DNA of 64,000 nt from Methylophilus sp. TWE2 (GTDB taxonomy: Bacteria; Pseudomonadota; Gammaproteobacteria; Burkholderiales; Methylophilaceae): NCBI RefSeq assembly GCF_001183865.1, contig NZ_CP012020.1, forward strand, positions 1,917,839 through 1,981,838, given 5' to 3'. The translations under genes were made by a program, and so were the position numbers. This document shows, piece by piece, positions 40,454-49,885 of this stretch (positions are counted from its first letter, which is position 1; every line of letters begins with the position of its first letter). The notes beneath the pieces were generated by a model that saw nothing but the letters and a program-made list of their open reading frames with translations, did not search any database and was not told the origin of the DNA.

Positions 40454-40966
40454 ATGCAAAACTACTTCGCATTGTTTCAACTACCGCAGCAATTTGAGTT
40501 AGACATGGCTCAACTGGATAACCAGTACCGTAAATTGCAGGCTGAAGTGCATCCCGATAAATTTGTGAATGCTTCGCCTGCTGAACGCATGCAGTCCATG
40601 CAGATGGCCACACTCGCAAATGAAGCCTATCAGACATTAAAACAGCCTACCTCCCGTGCTCGTTATCTGTTGCAGTTGCAGAACATTGCTACCGATGAAG
40701 AAAACAACACCGCCATGCCCGCTGACTTTTTGATGGCCCAGATGGAATGGCGCGAAGCGATGGACGATGCCAGGGTTAGCAAGGATATTTCTGCACTGGA
40801 CGCCTTATTGAAAGAGATGCGCACCCAGGCTAAAACCTTGCAGGGGCAAGTAGCCAATCAGATTGAGTCAGCACCAGCCCAGGCTGCACTCACCGTACGC
40901 AAGCTGCGTTTTATTGATAAAGTGAGTGAAGATGTGAATCAACTAATCGCTCAGTTGGAAGATTAG
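40454..40966 (+). CDS. hscB: J-domain co-chaperone HscB
   Basis: A 170-residue protein. The N-terminal J-domain has the HPD motif (33-35, [10 protein letters not shown]) and residues 85-165 form the three-helix IscU-binding domain. It brings IscU to HscA and stimulates its ATPase. Start [11 protein letters not shown] at 40454 agrees with the family; longer readings into iscA are not supported. Confidence 0.96.
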   Translation: MQNYFALFQLPQQFELDMAQLDNQYRKLQAEVHPDKFVNASPAERMQSMQMATLANEAYQTLKQPTSRARYLLQLQNIATDEENNTAMPADFLMAQMEWREAMDDARVSKDISALDALLKEMRTQAKTLQGQVANQIESAPAQAALTVRKLRFIDKVSEDVNQLIAQLED

Positions 40967-40970
40967 TTTC

Positions 40971-42860
40971 ATGGCCTTATTACAGATTTCTGAACCCGGA
41001 CAATCCCCAGCCCCACATCAGCATAAACTGGCAGTTGGTATTGATCTAGGCACAACAAACTCCCTAGTCGCCACTGTGCGCAGCGGCATGAGTACAGTGT
41101 TGCATGACGAACATGGTCATGCATTGCTGCCTTCTGTTGTGCGTTACCTCAATGACGCCGTGATTGTCGGTCACGAGGCGCAGGCTGCGCAAAGCCAGGA
41201 TCCAGTGAATACCATCGTGTCGGTCAAACGCTTTATGGGGCGTGCATTGCATGACATCACCGATAGAGCGCATATCCCATACCACTTTGTTGAAAATGAC
41301 AGTTCACAAGGCATGCTGGAACTCAAAACCCGCGCAGGGTTGAAAAGCCCAGTGGAGATTTCTGCCGAAATCCTCAAAACACTCAAAGCCCGTGCCGAAA
41401 AAGCTTTGGGCGGTGAACTCACGGGGGCCGTCATTACCGTCCCCGCCTATTTTGACGATGCCCAGCGCCAGGCCACCAAAGATGCTGCACGCCTAGCAGG
41501 GTTGCATGTATTGCGCCTGCTCAATGAGCCGACGGCAGCGGCGGTCGCCTATGGGCTGGATAATGCCGCCGAAGGCGTCTATGTCATTTACGACCTGGGC
41601 GGTGGCACCTTTGATATTTCTATCTTACGCTTGAGCAAAGGCGTGTTTGAAGTACTGGCCACCAATGGCGACTCAGCCCTGGGGGGGGATGACTTCGATC
41701 ATCGCATTTACTGCTGGGTGCTGGACCAGGTACGCAGCAAAACCAAAGATTTTAAACCGCTTACTGAAGAAGACACGCGCCTGCTGTTGACCAAGTCACG
41801 CCAGGCCAAAGAATGGCTGACCGATAACCACGAAGCCAATATTGTCTGCAAATTGAGTAATGGTGTATTGGTCGATGAAACACTAACGGTGAATCAATTC
41901 GTCACGCTGACGGAACACCTGGTCATCAAAACATTAAGTCCTACGCGCAAAGCGATGCGTGATGCAGGCTTAACCTCTACAGACATTAATGGCGTGGTGC
42001 TGGTAGGCGGCGCGACCCGTATGCCGCATATCCGCCATGCGGTACAAGCCTTTTTTGAGCAGGAGCCGCTGACCAACCTGGATCCTGACAAAGTCGTCGC
42101 CCTGGGGGCAGCGATACAGGCGAATGTGCTGGCAGGCAACCGCAGTGACGATGAGTTATTGTTGCTGGATGTCACCCCGCTTTCACTGGGTCTGGAAACC
42201 ATGGGTGGACTAGTCGAAAAAGTCATTCCTCGCAACTCGACGTTGCCGATTGCACGTGCACAGGATTTCACCACTTACAAGGATGGCCAGACCGCCATGG
42301 CCATTCATGTGGTTCAGGGCGAGCGTGAACTGGTCAGTGACTGCCGCTCGCTGGCACGCTTTGAACTGCGTGGCATTCCACCGATGGCAGCTGGCGCAGC
42401 GCGTATCCGTGTCACCTTCCAGGTGGATGCAGACGGGCTGCTATCAGTCAGTGCACGCGAGCAAACCAGCGGTATTGAAGCCAACATCACCGTCAAGCCA
42501 TCTTATGGCCTCAGTGAAGACCAGATTACGGGCATGCTAAAAGATTCGTTTGGTGCTGCTGAGAGTGACAAACAAGCCCGTATGCTGCGTGAAGCGGTGG
42601 TCGATGCACAACGCCTGGTCGAAGCGATTCAGGCAGCCTTGGCAGAAGATGGTGAGACGCTGCTCTCTGCAGATGAACGACACCAGATACAAACTCATAT
42701 CGACGCTTTATTGACTTTATGCCAAGGCGACGATAGCCACGCCGTCAACCAGGCGACTGAAGCGTTAAACCATGCCACCGAGGCATTTGCTGCCAAGCGC
42801 ATGGATGCTTCAGTACAAAAAGCCCTTACCGGTAAAAACCTGGATTCACTGGAACTTTGA
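40971..42860 (+). CDS. hscA: Fe-S assembly chaperone HscA
   Basis: A 629-residue Hsp70 paralogue. The nucleotide domain has [47 protein letters not shown] and [11 protein letters not shown]. The substrate domain follows ([15 protein letters not shown]). It releases clusters from IscU by ATP-driven work on the LPPVK motif. It starts 4 bp after hscB. Confidence 0.97.
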   Translation: MALLQISEPGQSPAPHQHKLAVGIDLGTTNSLVATVRSGMSTVLHDEHGHALLPSVVRYLNDAVIVGHEAQAAQSQDPVNTIVSVKRFMGRALHDITDRAHIPYHFVENDSSQGMLELKTRAGLKSPVEISAEILKTLKARAEKALGGELTGAVITVPAYFDDAQRQATKDAARLAGLHVLRLLNEPTAAAVAYGLDNAAEGVYVIYDLGGGTFDISILRLSKGVFEVLATNGDSALGGDDFDHRIYCWVLDQVRSKTKDFKPLTEEDTRLLLTKSRQAKEWLTDNHEANIVCKLSNGVLVDETLTVNQFVTLTEHLVIKTLSPTRKAMRDAGLTSTDINGVVLVGGATRMPHIRHAVQAFFEQEPLTNLDPDKVVALGAAIQANVLAGNRSDDELLLLDVTPLSLGLETMGGLVEKVIPRNSTLPIARAQDFTTYKDGQTAMAIHVVQGERELVSDCRSLARFELRGIPPMAAGAARIRVTFQVDADGLLSVSAREQTSGIEANITVKPSYGLSEDQITGMLKDSFGAAESDKQARMLREAVVDAQRLVEAIQAALAEDGETLLSADERHQIQTHIDALLTLCQGDDSHAVNQATEALNHATEAFAAKRMDASVQKALTGKNLDSLEL

Positions 42861-42861
42861 T

Positions 42862-43203
42862 ATGCCAAAAATAACTATCTTACCTCATGCTGAAATCTGT
42901 CCAGAAGGAGCGGTGATTGAAGCAGATCAAGGTACCTCTATATGTGATGCCTTGCTTAAGCATGATATTGATATTGATAATGCCTGTGGTGGGGTATGCG
43001 CTTGTACCACCTGCCATGTGATTGTGCGGGAAGGCTTTAACAGCCTGAACGAAATCGAAGAAGATGAAGAGGATATGCTGGATCGTGCCTGGGGCTTGCA
43101 GCCGCAGTCCCGTTTATCTTGCCAGGCTATCATGCAAGAGACTGACGTCACCGTTGAAATTCCCAAATACAGCATCAACCTTGCCAAAGAAGGTCATCAC
43201 TGA
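42862..43203 (+). CDS. fdx: Isc-type [2Fe-2S] ferredoxin
   Basis: A 113-residue adrenodoxin-like ferredoxin. Cluster ligands Cys42, Cys48, Cys51 (ACGGVCACTTC) and Cys87 (RLSCQ) match E. coli Fdx. It supplies electrons for cluster assembly. ATG 42862 begins one base after the hscA stop. No iscX follows; a terminator comes next. Confidence 0.97.
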   Translation: MPKITILPHAEICPEGAVIEADQGTSICDALLKHDIDIDNACGGVCACTTCHVIVREGFNSLNEIEEDEEDMLDRAWGLQPQSRLSCQAIMQETDVTVEIPKYSINLAKEGHH

Positions 43204-43223
43204 CCTCACTTCTCTTTACCATA

Positions 43224-43253
43224 AAAAAGCCGATGCATTGCATCGGCTTTTTA
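43224..43253. terminator. Terminator shared by the isc operon and the carbonic anhydrase gene
   Basis: GCCGATGCA / TGCATCGGC with A and T runs on either side lies between two convergent genes, 20 bp after fdx and 17 bp after the carbonic anhydrase stop. It should work in both directions. Confidence 0.9.
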
Positions 43254-43270
43254 TTTACTGAATCACTGCT

Positions 43271-43915
43271 TTATCCAACGAAGGTCTCTTCCAGGAAGTT
43301 TACTTTGCCTGTCGCAATATCATAGATGGCACCCACAATACCGATCTGCTTGGTTTGCAACATATCATCGACAATATCACTGCAACGGATAATCGTATCA
43401 ATTTGGTATTTCACGTTCAGTGTGCCAATTTTCTCAACAAAATCAGCATTCTTTGAATTACGATGATCCGGGTCAGCCACGGTTTTTTCATGACGGATGG
43501 AAGGCTTGATCAGGTTGATAATTTCACCAATATGCCCATCCTTAAAGTCATCACATGCTGCTTTCACTGCACCGCAGGACGTATGCCCCATAACCACAAT
43601 CAGTTTGCTACCCAGGTATTTGCTGGCAAATTCCAGGCTACCAATCGCCTTATCAGACGCAATATTACCCGCCAGGCGGACACTGAAAATATCGCCAAGT
43701 GCCTGGTCAAACAATAGCTCTACAGGGGCACGAGAGTCACTGCAACTCAAGAAAGAGGCAAACGGGTGTTGTTTGTCCTTGGTAATCTGGATCAGCGTCT
43801 GGAAATCTTTATCCTCTTCACGGTCACTCGTAAAACGGCGGTTGCCTTCGATCAAAATATCCAGTGCTTCACGCGCGGTCATTTTGTCGCGGTCCAGTAA
43901 CGGGTGTTTGTACAT
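43271..43915 (-). CDS. Beta-class carbonic anhydrase
   Basis: A 214-residue zinc enzyme interconverting CO2 and bicarbonate. Zinc ligands Cys58, His111 and Cys114 (LSCSDSRAPVE; GHTSCGAVKAA) with the Asp60-Arg62 dyad are intact. Some C-terminal residues (KVNFLEETFVG) follow the usual core. It lies 46 bp downstream of the SulP transporter gene and is probably cotranscribed with it, which points to bicarbonate handling. Confidence 0.94.
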   Translation of the reverse strand: MYKHPLLDRDKMTAREALDILIEGNRRFTSDREEDKDFQTLIQITKDKQHPFASFLSCSDSRAPVELLFDQALGDIFSVRLAGNIASDKAIGSLEFASKYLGSKLIVVMGHTSCGAVKAACDDFKDGHIGEIINLIKPSIRHEKTVADPDHRNSKNADFVEKIGTLNVKYQIDTIIRCSDIVDDMLQTKQIGIVGAIYDIATGKVNFLEETFVG

Positions 43916-43961
43916 ATTACGTATCCTCTATCAAATAATTATGGTGACGCTTGTTATGAGG

Positions 43962-45548
43962 CTAATGCCCCAGTAGATGTTTGGGCGGATTGTATTGTAT
44001 GGTTTCCACCTCAATATTTTTTAATTTGGCATGTTGCTGATAATCATGGATAAACTCGACGACATCATAGGCAATGGATTTGCTGTTAGTACAATCAATT
44101 ACGACCTTGCTGTTGGCCGGAATGCCTTCCAGCACCTCTAGAATGCTGGCCTTGTTAAAGAAGGAAACTTCTTCCGCCAGCACTAAGTGGAATACTTCCC
44201 TGCCCTCTACGCTTGAACGAGTCTGCTTGATGTAATGTGAGTTACGGTAGCTGTGGTGCAAGGTGAAGAAAACAGCCACCACCAGACCCAAGCCAATACC
44301 TGTCAGCAAGTCAGTCAATATAATGGCGATGATCGTCACAATAAAAGGGACAAACTGCTCCCAGCCCAGTGCATACATTTGCTTGAACAGGCTGGGTTTT
44401 GCCAATTTGTAACCCACCATAATTAGAATGGTCGCCAGGCTTGCTAATGGGATCATGTTAAGAAAACTGGCGATGGTCAATGCACTCAGCAACAACCAGA
44501 AACCATGCAATACCGCTGATAGTTTGGTTTGTGCTCCAAACGTGATATTCGCACTACTACGTACAATCACCTGGGTGATTGGCAAGCCGCCAATCAGGCC
44601 TGACACCATATTGCCCAGACCCTGTGCCTTAAGCTCACGATTAGTTGGCGTCACACGTTTCAATGGATCGAGTTTATCCGTTGCTTCTACGCACAACAGG
44701 GTTTCGAGGCTGGCAACAATGGCCATCACCAGTGCAGTCTTAATGACTAACGGCTGTGCAATCTGGCTAAAGTCAGGATGGGTAAAGAAACTGGCAAAAT
44801 CACCCAGGCTTTTCGCCACTGGCAAACTGACAATCTGGTCCGGATTTAGTGTGAAATCCAGCCAACGATTGGCAAAAGCCCAGTTTAAGGCAATGCCAAC
44901 CAACACCACCACAATCGGTCCTTGCAACAGCTGGAATATTCTATGTTTCTTGGTCAGCACCGTGTCCCATAGAATCAAGATCGCAAAAGACACCGCTGCA
45001 ATCAGGATAGCGCCTGGCGTTAACAAATCCCAAGCCTGCAAGATATCGCTAAACGTGTTGTGACCACCGGCTTCTTCAAACGCTTCATCCCCTTCAAAGT
45101 CGGCATCGTAGCCAAAGGCATGAGGAATCTGCTTCAGGATAATCAGCAGCCCAATACCCGTCAGCATGCCTTTAATGACTGAAGAAGGCACAAAATAGGC
45201 AATGAAACCTGCCTTGAACTGTCCCAGCAAAAACTGGAAAACGCCTGCCAGCACAACGGCTGCCAGAAAAGTTTCGTAAGAACCCAGATTGCTAATTGCT
45301 GCCAGCACAATCACAGCCAGGCCAGCCGCCGGGCCACTCACCCCCAACTGCGAGCCACTGACCAGACCAACGACAACACCCCCGATAATGCCGGAAATCA
45401 CACCGGAAAATAGCGGTGCGCCCGATGCCAGCGCAATCCCCAAACAAAGTGGTAGTGCCACAAAAAATACAACAATAGAGGCTGGCAAGTCTCTATTAAT
45501 GTGCTTGAACAAGTCTAGCGGTCCGGACGCTGGGACGGAGGTTGACAT
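43962..45548 (-). CDS. SulP-family anion transporter, probably for bicarbonate
   Basis: A 528-residue membrane protein with ten or more helices (DLPASIVVFFVALPLCLGIA start; GVSGPAAGLAVIVLAAIS; VEATDKLDPLKRVTPTNREL) and a cytoplasmic STAS domain at about 440-525 (VIDCTNSKSIAYDVVEFIHD). SulP proteins move sulfate, bicarbonate or other anions. Pairing with a carbonic anhydrase favours bicarbonate, while the sulfur-rich setting leaves sulfate possible. Confidence 0.88.
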   Translation of the reverse strand: MSTSVPASGPLDLFKHINRDLPASIVVFFVALPLCLGIALASGAPLFSGVISGIIGGVVVGLVSGSQLGVSGPAAGLAVIVLAAISNLGSYETFLAAVVLAGVFQFLLGQFKAGFIAYFVPSSVIKGMLTGIGLLIILKQIPHAFGYDADFEGDEAFEEAGGHNTFSDILQAWDLLTPGAILIAAVSFAILILWDTVLTKKHRIFQLLQGPIVVVLVGIALNWAFANRWLDFTLNPDQIVSLPVAKSLGDFASFFTHPDFSQIAQPLVIKTALVMAIVASLETLLCVEATDKLDPLKRVTPTNRELKAQGLGNMVSGLIGGLPITQVIVRSSANITFGAQTKLSAVLHGFWLLLSALTIASFLNMIPLASLATILIMVGYKLAKPSLFKQMYALGWEQFVPFIVTIIAIILTDLLTGIGLGLVVAVFFTLHHSYRNSHYIKQTRSSVEGREVFHLVLAEEVSFFNKASILEVLEGIPANSKVVIDCTNSKSIAYDVVEFIHDYQQHAKLKNIEVETIQYNPPKHLLGH

Positions 45549-45599
45549 GATGTGTATCCTTCACAAACTTAAGTTAATTTTTATTTTAATAATACACAA

Positions 45600-45623
45600 A
45601 ACCCCGCAATCCTGCGGGGTTAT
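45600..45623 (-). terminator. Terminator after the GKRPY pair
   Basis: CCCCGCA-ATCC-TGCGGGG flanked by AA and TT lies 18 bp past the stop of the 45641-45928 gene, followed by TTTTGTG on the minus strand. It also separates that transcript from the SulP gene. Confidence 0.75.
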
Positions 45624-45640
45624 GGTCTATCGTACATCTT

Positions 45641-45928
45641 CTAATCGTTATTCGTAGGGGCAATGTACGGGCGCTTACCGATAAAGTTTAAGCGCATTTG
45701 CTGGTGCTTGTCGTAGCCTTTTTCCGGGCTGTCGGTGACAATCCCTGCCCCCACCCATTTTTCATCCTGACTTTGCTTAGCAGTCGGGATTTTGGAATAA
45801 GGACGCTTGCCTAACGAATGGTTGTGCTGCATCTGGTTAATGGATGGTTCTTGGTCTAGTGATTCTTCTGCATGGGCAGAAGCCATTAAACCAAATGTCA
45901 CCAAGAGTGCCAATAATAATTTGCTCAT
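45641..45928 (-). CDS. Small secreted GKRPY protein, type I
   Basis: A 95-residue protein I cannot assign to a known family. Signal peptide 1-20 (MSKLLLALLVTFGLMASAHA, cut before EES). The mature part has two copies of GKRPY (40-44 and 84-88), each preceded by a polar His/Gln stretch (QMQHNHSL; KHQQMRLNFI), with a central KWVGAGIV (Trp58). The short acidic tail is IAPTNND. GGAG lies 7 bp before ATG 45928. It follows the type II gene by 81 bp on the same strand, and the pair is repeated at 54567-55201 with the same order. Likely periplasmic or secreted; function unknown. Confidence 0.88.
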   Translation of the reverse strand: MSKLLLALLVTFGLMASAHAEESLDQEPSINQMQHNHSLGKRPYSKIPTAKQSQDEKWVGAGIVTDSPEKGYDKHQQMRLNFIGKRPYIAPTNND

Positions 45929-46009
45929 TTTTCGCTCCTTCATCATTTATTTGTATACATCTTTCCAGATGTAAACTGATTATGTCGCATGAACCTTACT
46001 CAACGCTGA

Positions 46010-46267
46010 CTAGTAAGCCCGCTTGCCCAGGGAGTGCATTTTCAAGGTTTGCTGGTGGTTAGTATTGTCCACTCTCAGCGTGGCACCCACCCAAGCCTGC
46101 TCAGCATCAGTTTTAGCTACCAAAGGTTGTTGATACGGACGTTTGCCCAGAAAATGTACATGATGTATGTTGTGAACACCGTCACCGGAATTGGTTTCAG
46201 CCGATTGTGCTGGCAATACCCAGGCAAAACCCAAGATCATTGTGACAACAGCAGATACTTTACGCAT
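46010..46267 (-). CDS. Small secreted GKRPY protein, type II
   Basis: An 85-residue protein. Signal peptide 1-23 (FAWVLPAQSA end). A histidine-rich run (HNIHHVHFL) leads to GKRPY at 41-45, then AWVGATL around Trp59, and the chain ends exactly in GKRAY (81-85). It is closest to the product of 54567-54833. AGGAG lies 8 bp before the ATG. Its upstream region carries the shared 83-bp promoter architecture and is shared with the divergent LuxR-GAF gene. Function unknown; the His cluster could bind a metal. Confidence 0.88.
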   Translation of the reverse strand: MRKVSAVVTMILGFAWVLPAQSAETNSGDGVHNIHHVHFLGKRPYQQPLVAKTDAEQAWVGATLRVDNTNHQQTLKMHSLGKRAY

Positions 46268-46326
46268 ATTCTTTCTCCTTCATGGTTAATCAATCTATTT
46301 ACTCGCTTCAGTGAATCTTGATGCAT

Positions 46327-46409
46327 TCACGATGGTTTGCATTTTGCCCGGCTTCTGGCAACAAAAAATCTCCCGATATAGGTAGTTCGGTATATACTAA
46401 ACGGCATAT
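46327..46409 (-). promoter_or_regulatory. Promoter shared in form with the second GKRPY locus
   Basis: Reading toward the type II gene: a 35-bp element at 46409-46375 begins ATATGCCGTTTAGTATATAC, then a 31-bp spacer, then AATGCAAACCATCGTGA at 46343-46327. The same arrangement, spacing and 17-bp block occur at 54428-54510. The core TTAGTATATACCGA is an imperfect form of the perfect palindrome there. CAAAAT ahead of the 17-bp block could be a -10 with no good -35, which suggests activator dependence. The element ends on the LuxR-GAF start codon. Confidence 0.75.
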
Positions 46410-47175
46410 GCCAAATGAGAGTCCATCCCCGCCCACAGAAAGCGCGTTTGCCTTACGCAACGCGTTGAAACAAACACAAGTGCAAATCGCTCATGAAAGG
46501 TTGTTTGAGGGATTCGGGCAAAGGCTGTTCACGAGTGGATGGTCTGAAGAGCTGCTGCAATGGCTGTTAGACGAGATGTGCATGCAATTTGGTGCCCCAC
46601 ATGGCTTGATCAGCCAGCAACATGCAGGTGCGCTCAAGATACTGGCGCAGCGTGGCAAAACCTTTCCCATAGGTGCGCGCGTGCCCATGCTGGGAGCGCT
46701 GGCAATGTGGCTCAAAGAACCCATCCATTTCGAAGTGCATAGCCAATTCGTCCCCAGCCTGTGGACGATACAGGGCAATACAGAGCCAGCACTGCACTGC
46801 TATCACTTGCCGATTGCCTGCCAGCAACGCGCGGTAGGATTGCTTGGCCTCATAACAAGCAACTCTTTAAACGCGAACAGCCTGCAAGTGTTGCACAGTA
46901 TCTGCGGTTTGCTGGGCTTTGCCTTGCGCGGTCAGACTCAAACTGCAGCCGCAATTGATGACAGCTACCTGCAAAAACTCACGCCTCGCGAGCGCGAAGT
47001 GTTTGCCCTGCTGCCTTCCGGCGCCAGCAATGCATTATTAGCAGAGAAACTGGGCATTTCACCAGGCACAGTCAAGATTCATATCGAACGGATTCTAAGC
47101 AAACTGGACCTGAATGACCGTACCCAGGCTGCAGTCAAGGCTGTGGAAGCTGGATTCAAAAGTGACGGCTTATAA
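46408..47175 (+). CDS. LuxR-type regulator with a GAF-like sensor
   Basis: A 255-residue protein. Residues 30-175 look like a GAF-type sensor (LLQWLLDEMCMQFGAPHGLI, YHLPIACQQRAVGLLGLI) and 191-250 form a GerE helix-turn-helix (LTPREREVFALLPSG, GISPGTVKIHIERILSKL). Signal unknown. I chose ATG 46408; an in-frame ATG at 46318 would put the shared promoter element inside the gene and give an N-terminus unlike the family. It is divergent from the GKRPY pair, heads an operon with the kinase and receiver, and is the obvious candidate to bind the palindrome beside its start. Confidence 0.87.
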   Translation: MPNESPSPPTESAFALRNALKQTQVQIAHERLFEGFGQRLFTSGWSEELLQWLLDEMCMQFGAPHGLISQQHAGALKILAQRGKTFPIGARVPMLGALAMWLKEPIHFEVHSQFVPSLWTIQGNTEPALHCYHLPIACQQRAVGLLGLITSNSLNANSLQVLHSICGLLGFALRGQTQTAAAIDDSYLQKLTPREREVFALLPSGASNALLAEKLGISPGTVKIHIERILSKLDLNDRTQAAVKAVEAGFKSDGL

Positions 47176-47177
47176 TC

Positions 47178-49151
47178 GTGAAAGCCTTATTGCATGCCAT
47201 CCACAATCTCTCCAGCCGCATGGATCACCTGTGGCAGGACTTATCATTGACCATCAAAGGCATTGTGCTCAATGCACTGCCCTTGACTGTACTGCTGGCT
47301 TCGCTTGCGCTTATTTTTGAGAGTGAACAACAGGCAGCCTTGCTGGAAAGGCGCGTGCAAAATGCGCTACAAATCCAGCAAGATATCCAGACCCTGCAAA
47401 CCCTGTTACTGGAAGCATCTACCGGGGTGCGTGATTTTCTGCTGACGGGTAACCGCCAGTTTCTGGCGGGCTATGAAAGTGCTAAGCAAAGCATGCCTGA
47501 GCTGCTTGATTCTCTGGAACATAACCTGGATGATCAGTCACAACAGCAACTGTTACAGGTAATTCACCCCCTGGTCGCCAAAAACCTGGATGACCTGGCT
47601 GCCCTCGCCAGCCACAGAAAAGAAAAAGCTGACGAAGCCCTGATCGAAAAATTCAGTTCACAGGGCAATGCGTTAAATGAACTGAGGGCTCATCTGGAAC
47701 GAATGAGCCAGCGCGAATCGGCGATTGTCGAGCAGGATAAAAAAGAAGTCGTTTACGAACGAAAGCGTAATTTACGCATCACGCTGATGGCTGTGATTGC
47801 CGGTGTGCTGGGTTCACTGATTGGCGTCTGGATATTCAGCCAGACCATTGTCGCCCGGGTGCGGACCATACGTGACAGTGCTATCCACCTGGTCAAAGGG
47901 GAACCATTGGCGTTACCCAGCATCAGCCGTGATGAACTTGGCGAACTCACGAGTGAGCTGGAACATGCCTCGCAACTCCTGACCCAGAGTGCACAAGAAG
48001 CCCACCAGGCGCGCGTAGAAGCCGAAGAAGCCAGCGCCGCAAAAAGTAATTTTTTGTCTCGCACCAGCCACGAATTGCGTACCCCTCTCAATGCCATCCT
48101 CGGATTTGCGCAAATTCTCGAAAATGACTTGCCGGAAGGGCGGCAAAAAGACAGTGCGACGCTGATACATAACGCGGGGCAACACTTACTGAAGCTGATT
48201 AATGAAGTGCTGGATATTTCGCGTATTGAAAGCGGCGATATCAGCATGTCGATGGAAGTCATCGCCCTGAATAACTTGCTAGAAGAGGCTTACCACTATT
48301 TAAAACCTTTGGAAAAGCTGCGGGACATCACCATAGAAACACATTTTGAATCCGCATTGACCGTGCGCGCGGACAGGCAACGGCTGTTACAAGTCATTCT
48401 GAACCTGCTGGCTAACGCCTTGAAATACGGCCCGGAAAATACCAGTGTGGCCTTCAGTGCTTACCGCCATCACGGCAACATCCGTGTCGATGTGCAAGAC
48501 CAGGGACCAGGCATCCCGGCAGACTTACGTTCCCGCTTGTTCACGCCTTTTGACCGGCTGGGCGCTGAGCGCACAGTGACAGAAGGCACCGGCTTGGGCC
48601 TGGTGCTCAGTAAACAGTTAATGGATGCCATGGGTGGCCAGATTGGAGTGGCAGAGGATAAAAGCCTGTTCTGGATCAGCTTGCCTGAGGCAAAGCAAAA
48701 GGCCACGGTGCCTGCCACCAAACAAGCGGCGGCCATTGATGCTTTACCACACAGCACCTCTGCCACTTCGCCAGTCGCAAAACGCCATGTGCTGTATGTG
48801 GAAGACAATCAGAGCAACCAGGCACTGATTGAAGCGATCATCAGCAAACACAGACATCTCAAGTTACACCTGGCCGCCAGCTTGCAGGAAAGCATGATCT
48901 GGTTACGCGATATGCAACCGGATTTATTGTTGTTGGACCTTAACTTGCCCGATGGCTCGGGTGAGACACTGATCAAACATATCCAGGCCAGCCGAAAGGA
49001 CTTGCAACAGATTCCGATATTGATATTGAGTGCCGACGCCCTGCCGGAAACGATACAACGGCTAAATGCCTTGGGAATTACCCATTACTTCACCAAGCCA
49101 TTGAATGTCGCCGCATTCAACCAGTTACTATTAAAATTATTGCCAGAATAA
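47178..49151 (+). CDS. Hybrid histidine kinase with a CHASE3-like sensor
   Basis: A 657-residue membrane kinase. Helices at about 27-47 and 201-221 bracket a helical periplasmic CHASE3-like domain (TGVRDFLLTGNRQFLAGYES). HAMP follows (222-275), then HisKA with His298 (TSHELRTPLNAILGF), HATPase (NALKYGPE, DQGPGIP, GTGLGLVLSKQ; 395-505) and a C-terminal receiver with Asp587 (LLLLDLNLP). All phosphotransfer residues are present. Two bases separate it from the LuxR-GAF gene. It probably senses an envelope or extracellular cue and passes phosphate to the next gene product. Confidence 0.93.
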   Translation: MKALLHAIHNLSSRMDHLWQDLSLTIKGIVLNALPLTVLLASLALIFESEQQAALLERRVQNALQIQQDIQTLQTLLLEASTGVRDFLLTGNRQFLAGYESAKQSMPELLDSLEHNLDDQSQQQLLQVIHPLVAKNLDDLAALASHRKEKADEALIEKFSSQGNALNELRAHLERMSQRESAIVEQDKKEVVYERKRNLRITLMAVIAGVLGSLIGVWIFSQTIVARVRTIRDSAIHLVKGEPLALPSISRDELGELTSELEHASQLLTQSAQEAHQARVEAEEASAAKSNFLSRTSHELRTPLNAILGFAQILENDLPEGRQKDSATLIHNAGQHLLKLINEVLDISRIESGDISMSMEVIALNNLLEEAYHYLKPLEKLRDITIETHFESALTVRADRQRLLQVILNLLANALKYGPENTSVAFSAYRHHGNIRVDVQDQGPGIPADLRSRLFTPFDRLGAERTVTEGTGLGLVLSKQLMDAMGGQIGVAEDKSLFWISLPEAKQKATVPATKQAAAIDALPHSTSATSPVAKRHVLYVEDNQSNQALIEAIISKHRHLKLHLAASLQESMIWLRDMQPDLLLLDLNLPDGSGETLIKHIQASRKDLQQIPILILSADALPETIQRLNALGITHYFTKPLNVAAFNQLLLKLLPE

Positions 49152-49170
49152 AATTCTGAGAGCTACCGAC

Positions 49171-49626
49171 ATGAATATCGAACAACTACGCGCTTCCAAA
49201 ATTTTAATCATTGATGATGCCGAAGCAAACCTGAGGCTGCTGGAAGAGCTGCTGACCAAGGAAGGCTTTGAACAAGTCATCAGCACCACAGACCCGACCA
49301 AAACCATGGACCTGGTCAGCGCCTTCCAGCCTGACCTCATTTTGCTCGACTTAATGATGCCGGTACTGGATGGCTTTGCAGTCTTGGACCAGCTCTCGCA
49401 TCATCTGGGTCAGAATGAATACCTGCCTGTGCTGGTACTCACAGCAGATGCTACCATCGCGACTCGCCGCAAGGCCTTGGCATTGGGTGCAAAAGACTTT
49501 TTAACCAAGCCTTTTGACCCAATGGAAGCCATGTTGCGTGTCTGGATATTGCTTGAGACTCGCTGGTTGTTTACCCAGCTCAAACAGCATCAACCCAACT
49601 TGCAATTACCAGGCTACTCAAGCTGA
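49171..49626 (+). CDS. Single-domain response regulator
   Basis: A 151-residue receiver with the acidic pocket (ILIIDD), Asp60 (LILLDLMMP), the Thr/Lys positions (LVLTADA; FLTKPFDP) and a C-terminal helix of about 25 residues without an output domain. It lacks DNA binding, so it may relay phosphate or act by protein contact, possibly on the LuxR-GAF protein. It follows the kinase by 19 bp. Its stop is 4 bp from the convergent GKRPY-like gene. Confidence 0.9.
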   Translation: MNIEQLRASKILIIDDAEANLRLLEELLTKEGFEQVISTTDPTKTMDLVSAFQPDLILLDLMMPVLDGFAVLDQLSHHLGQNEYLPVLVLTADATIATRRKALALGAKDFLTKPFDPMEAMLRVWILLETRWLFTQLKQHQPNLQLPGYSS

Positions 49627-49630
49627 TATT

Positions 49631-49885
49631 TTACTCGTTTGCCAAAGGGGCAAGGTAAGCGCGTTTGCTCGCAAACTGCAAACTCGTTTGCGCACGCTGT
49701 GCCTGCAAATGAGTATCTTTTTTCAAACTGGCGCCCTCCCATGCCTGATCTGCATTTGCAGCAGACTGCTCAAGCAGCGGTCTTTTCGCAACATTTTGCG
49801 TAACAACAGCCTGATCCGCCATGGCAGATCCAGCAAATGACAATGTAACCAAACCAATTACACCAACTAATTTCACTGTTTTCAT
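49631..49885 (-). CDS. Divergent small secreted protein of the GKRPY family
   Basis: An 84-residue protein. Signal peptide 1-23 (GVIGLVTLSFAGSAMA, before DQA). The mature chain keeps the layout in weaker form: AKRPL at 33-37, QAWEGASL around Trp49, a Gln-rich stretch and SKRAY at 73-77, ending LAPLANE like type I. GGAG stands 7 bp before ATG 49885. It faces the signalling operon end to end and is the fifth family member of the window. It lacks the shared promoter but has three 11-bp repeats about 91-123 bp upstream. Confidence 0.82.
   Translation of the reverse strand: MKTVKLVGVIGLVTLSFAGSAMADQAVVTQNVAKRPLLEQSAANADQAWEGASLKKDTHLQAQRAQTSLQFASKRAYLAPLANE

Noticed and set aside
39696..43203. 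Fe-S operon possibly of the Suf or Nif type
   Set aside because: IscU, IscA, HscB, HscA and Fdx all match the Isc set residue by residue; no sufBCD or nifU features.
46318..46407. Upstream ATG that would lengthen the LuxR-GAF protein by 30 residues
   Set aside because: The added residues are unlike the family and would put the shared GKRPY promoter element inside the coding region.
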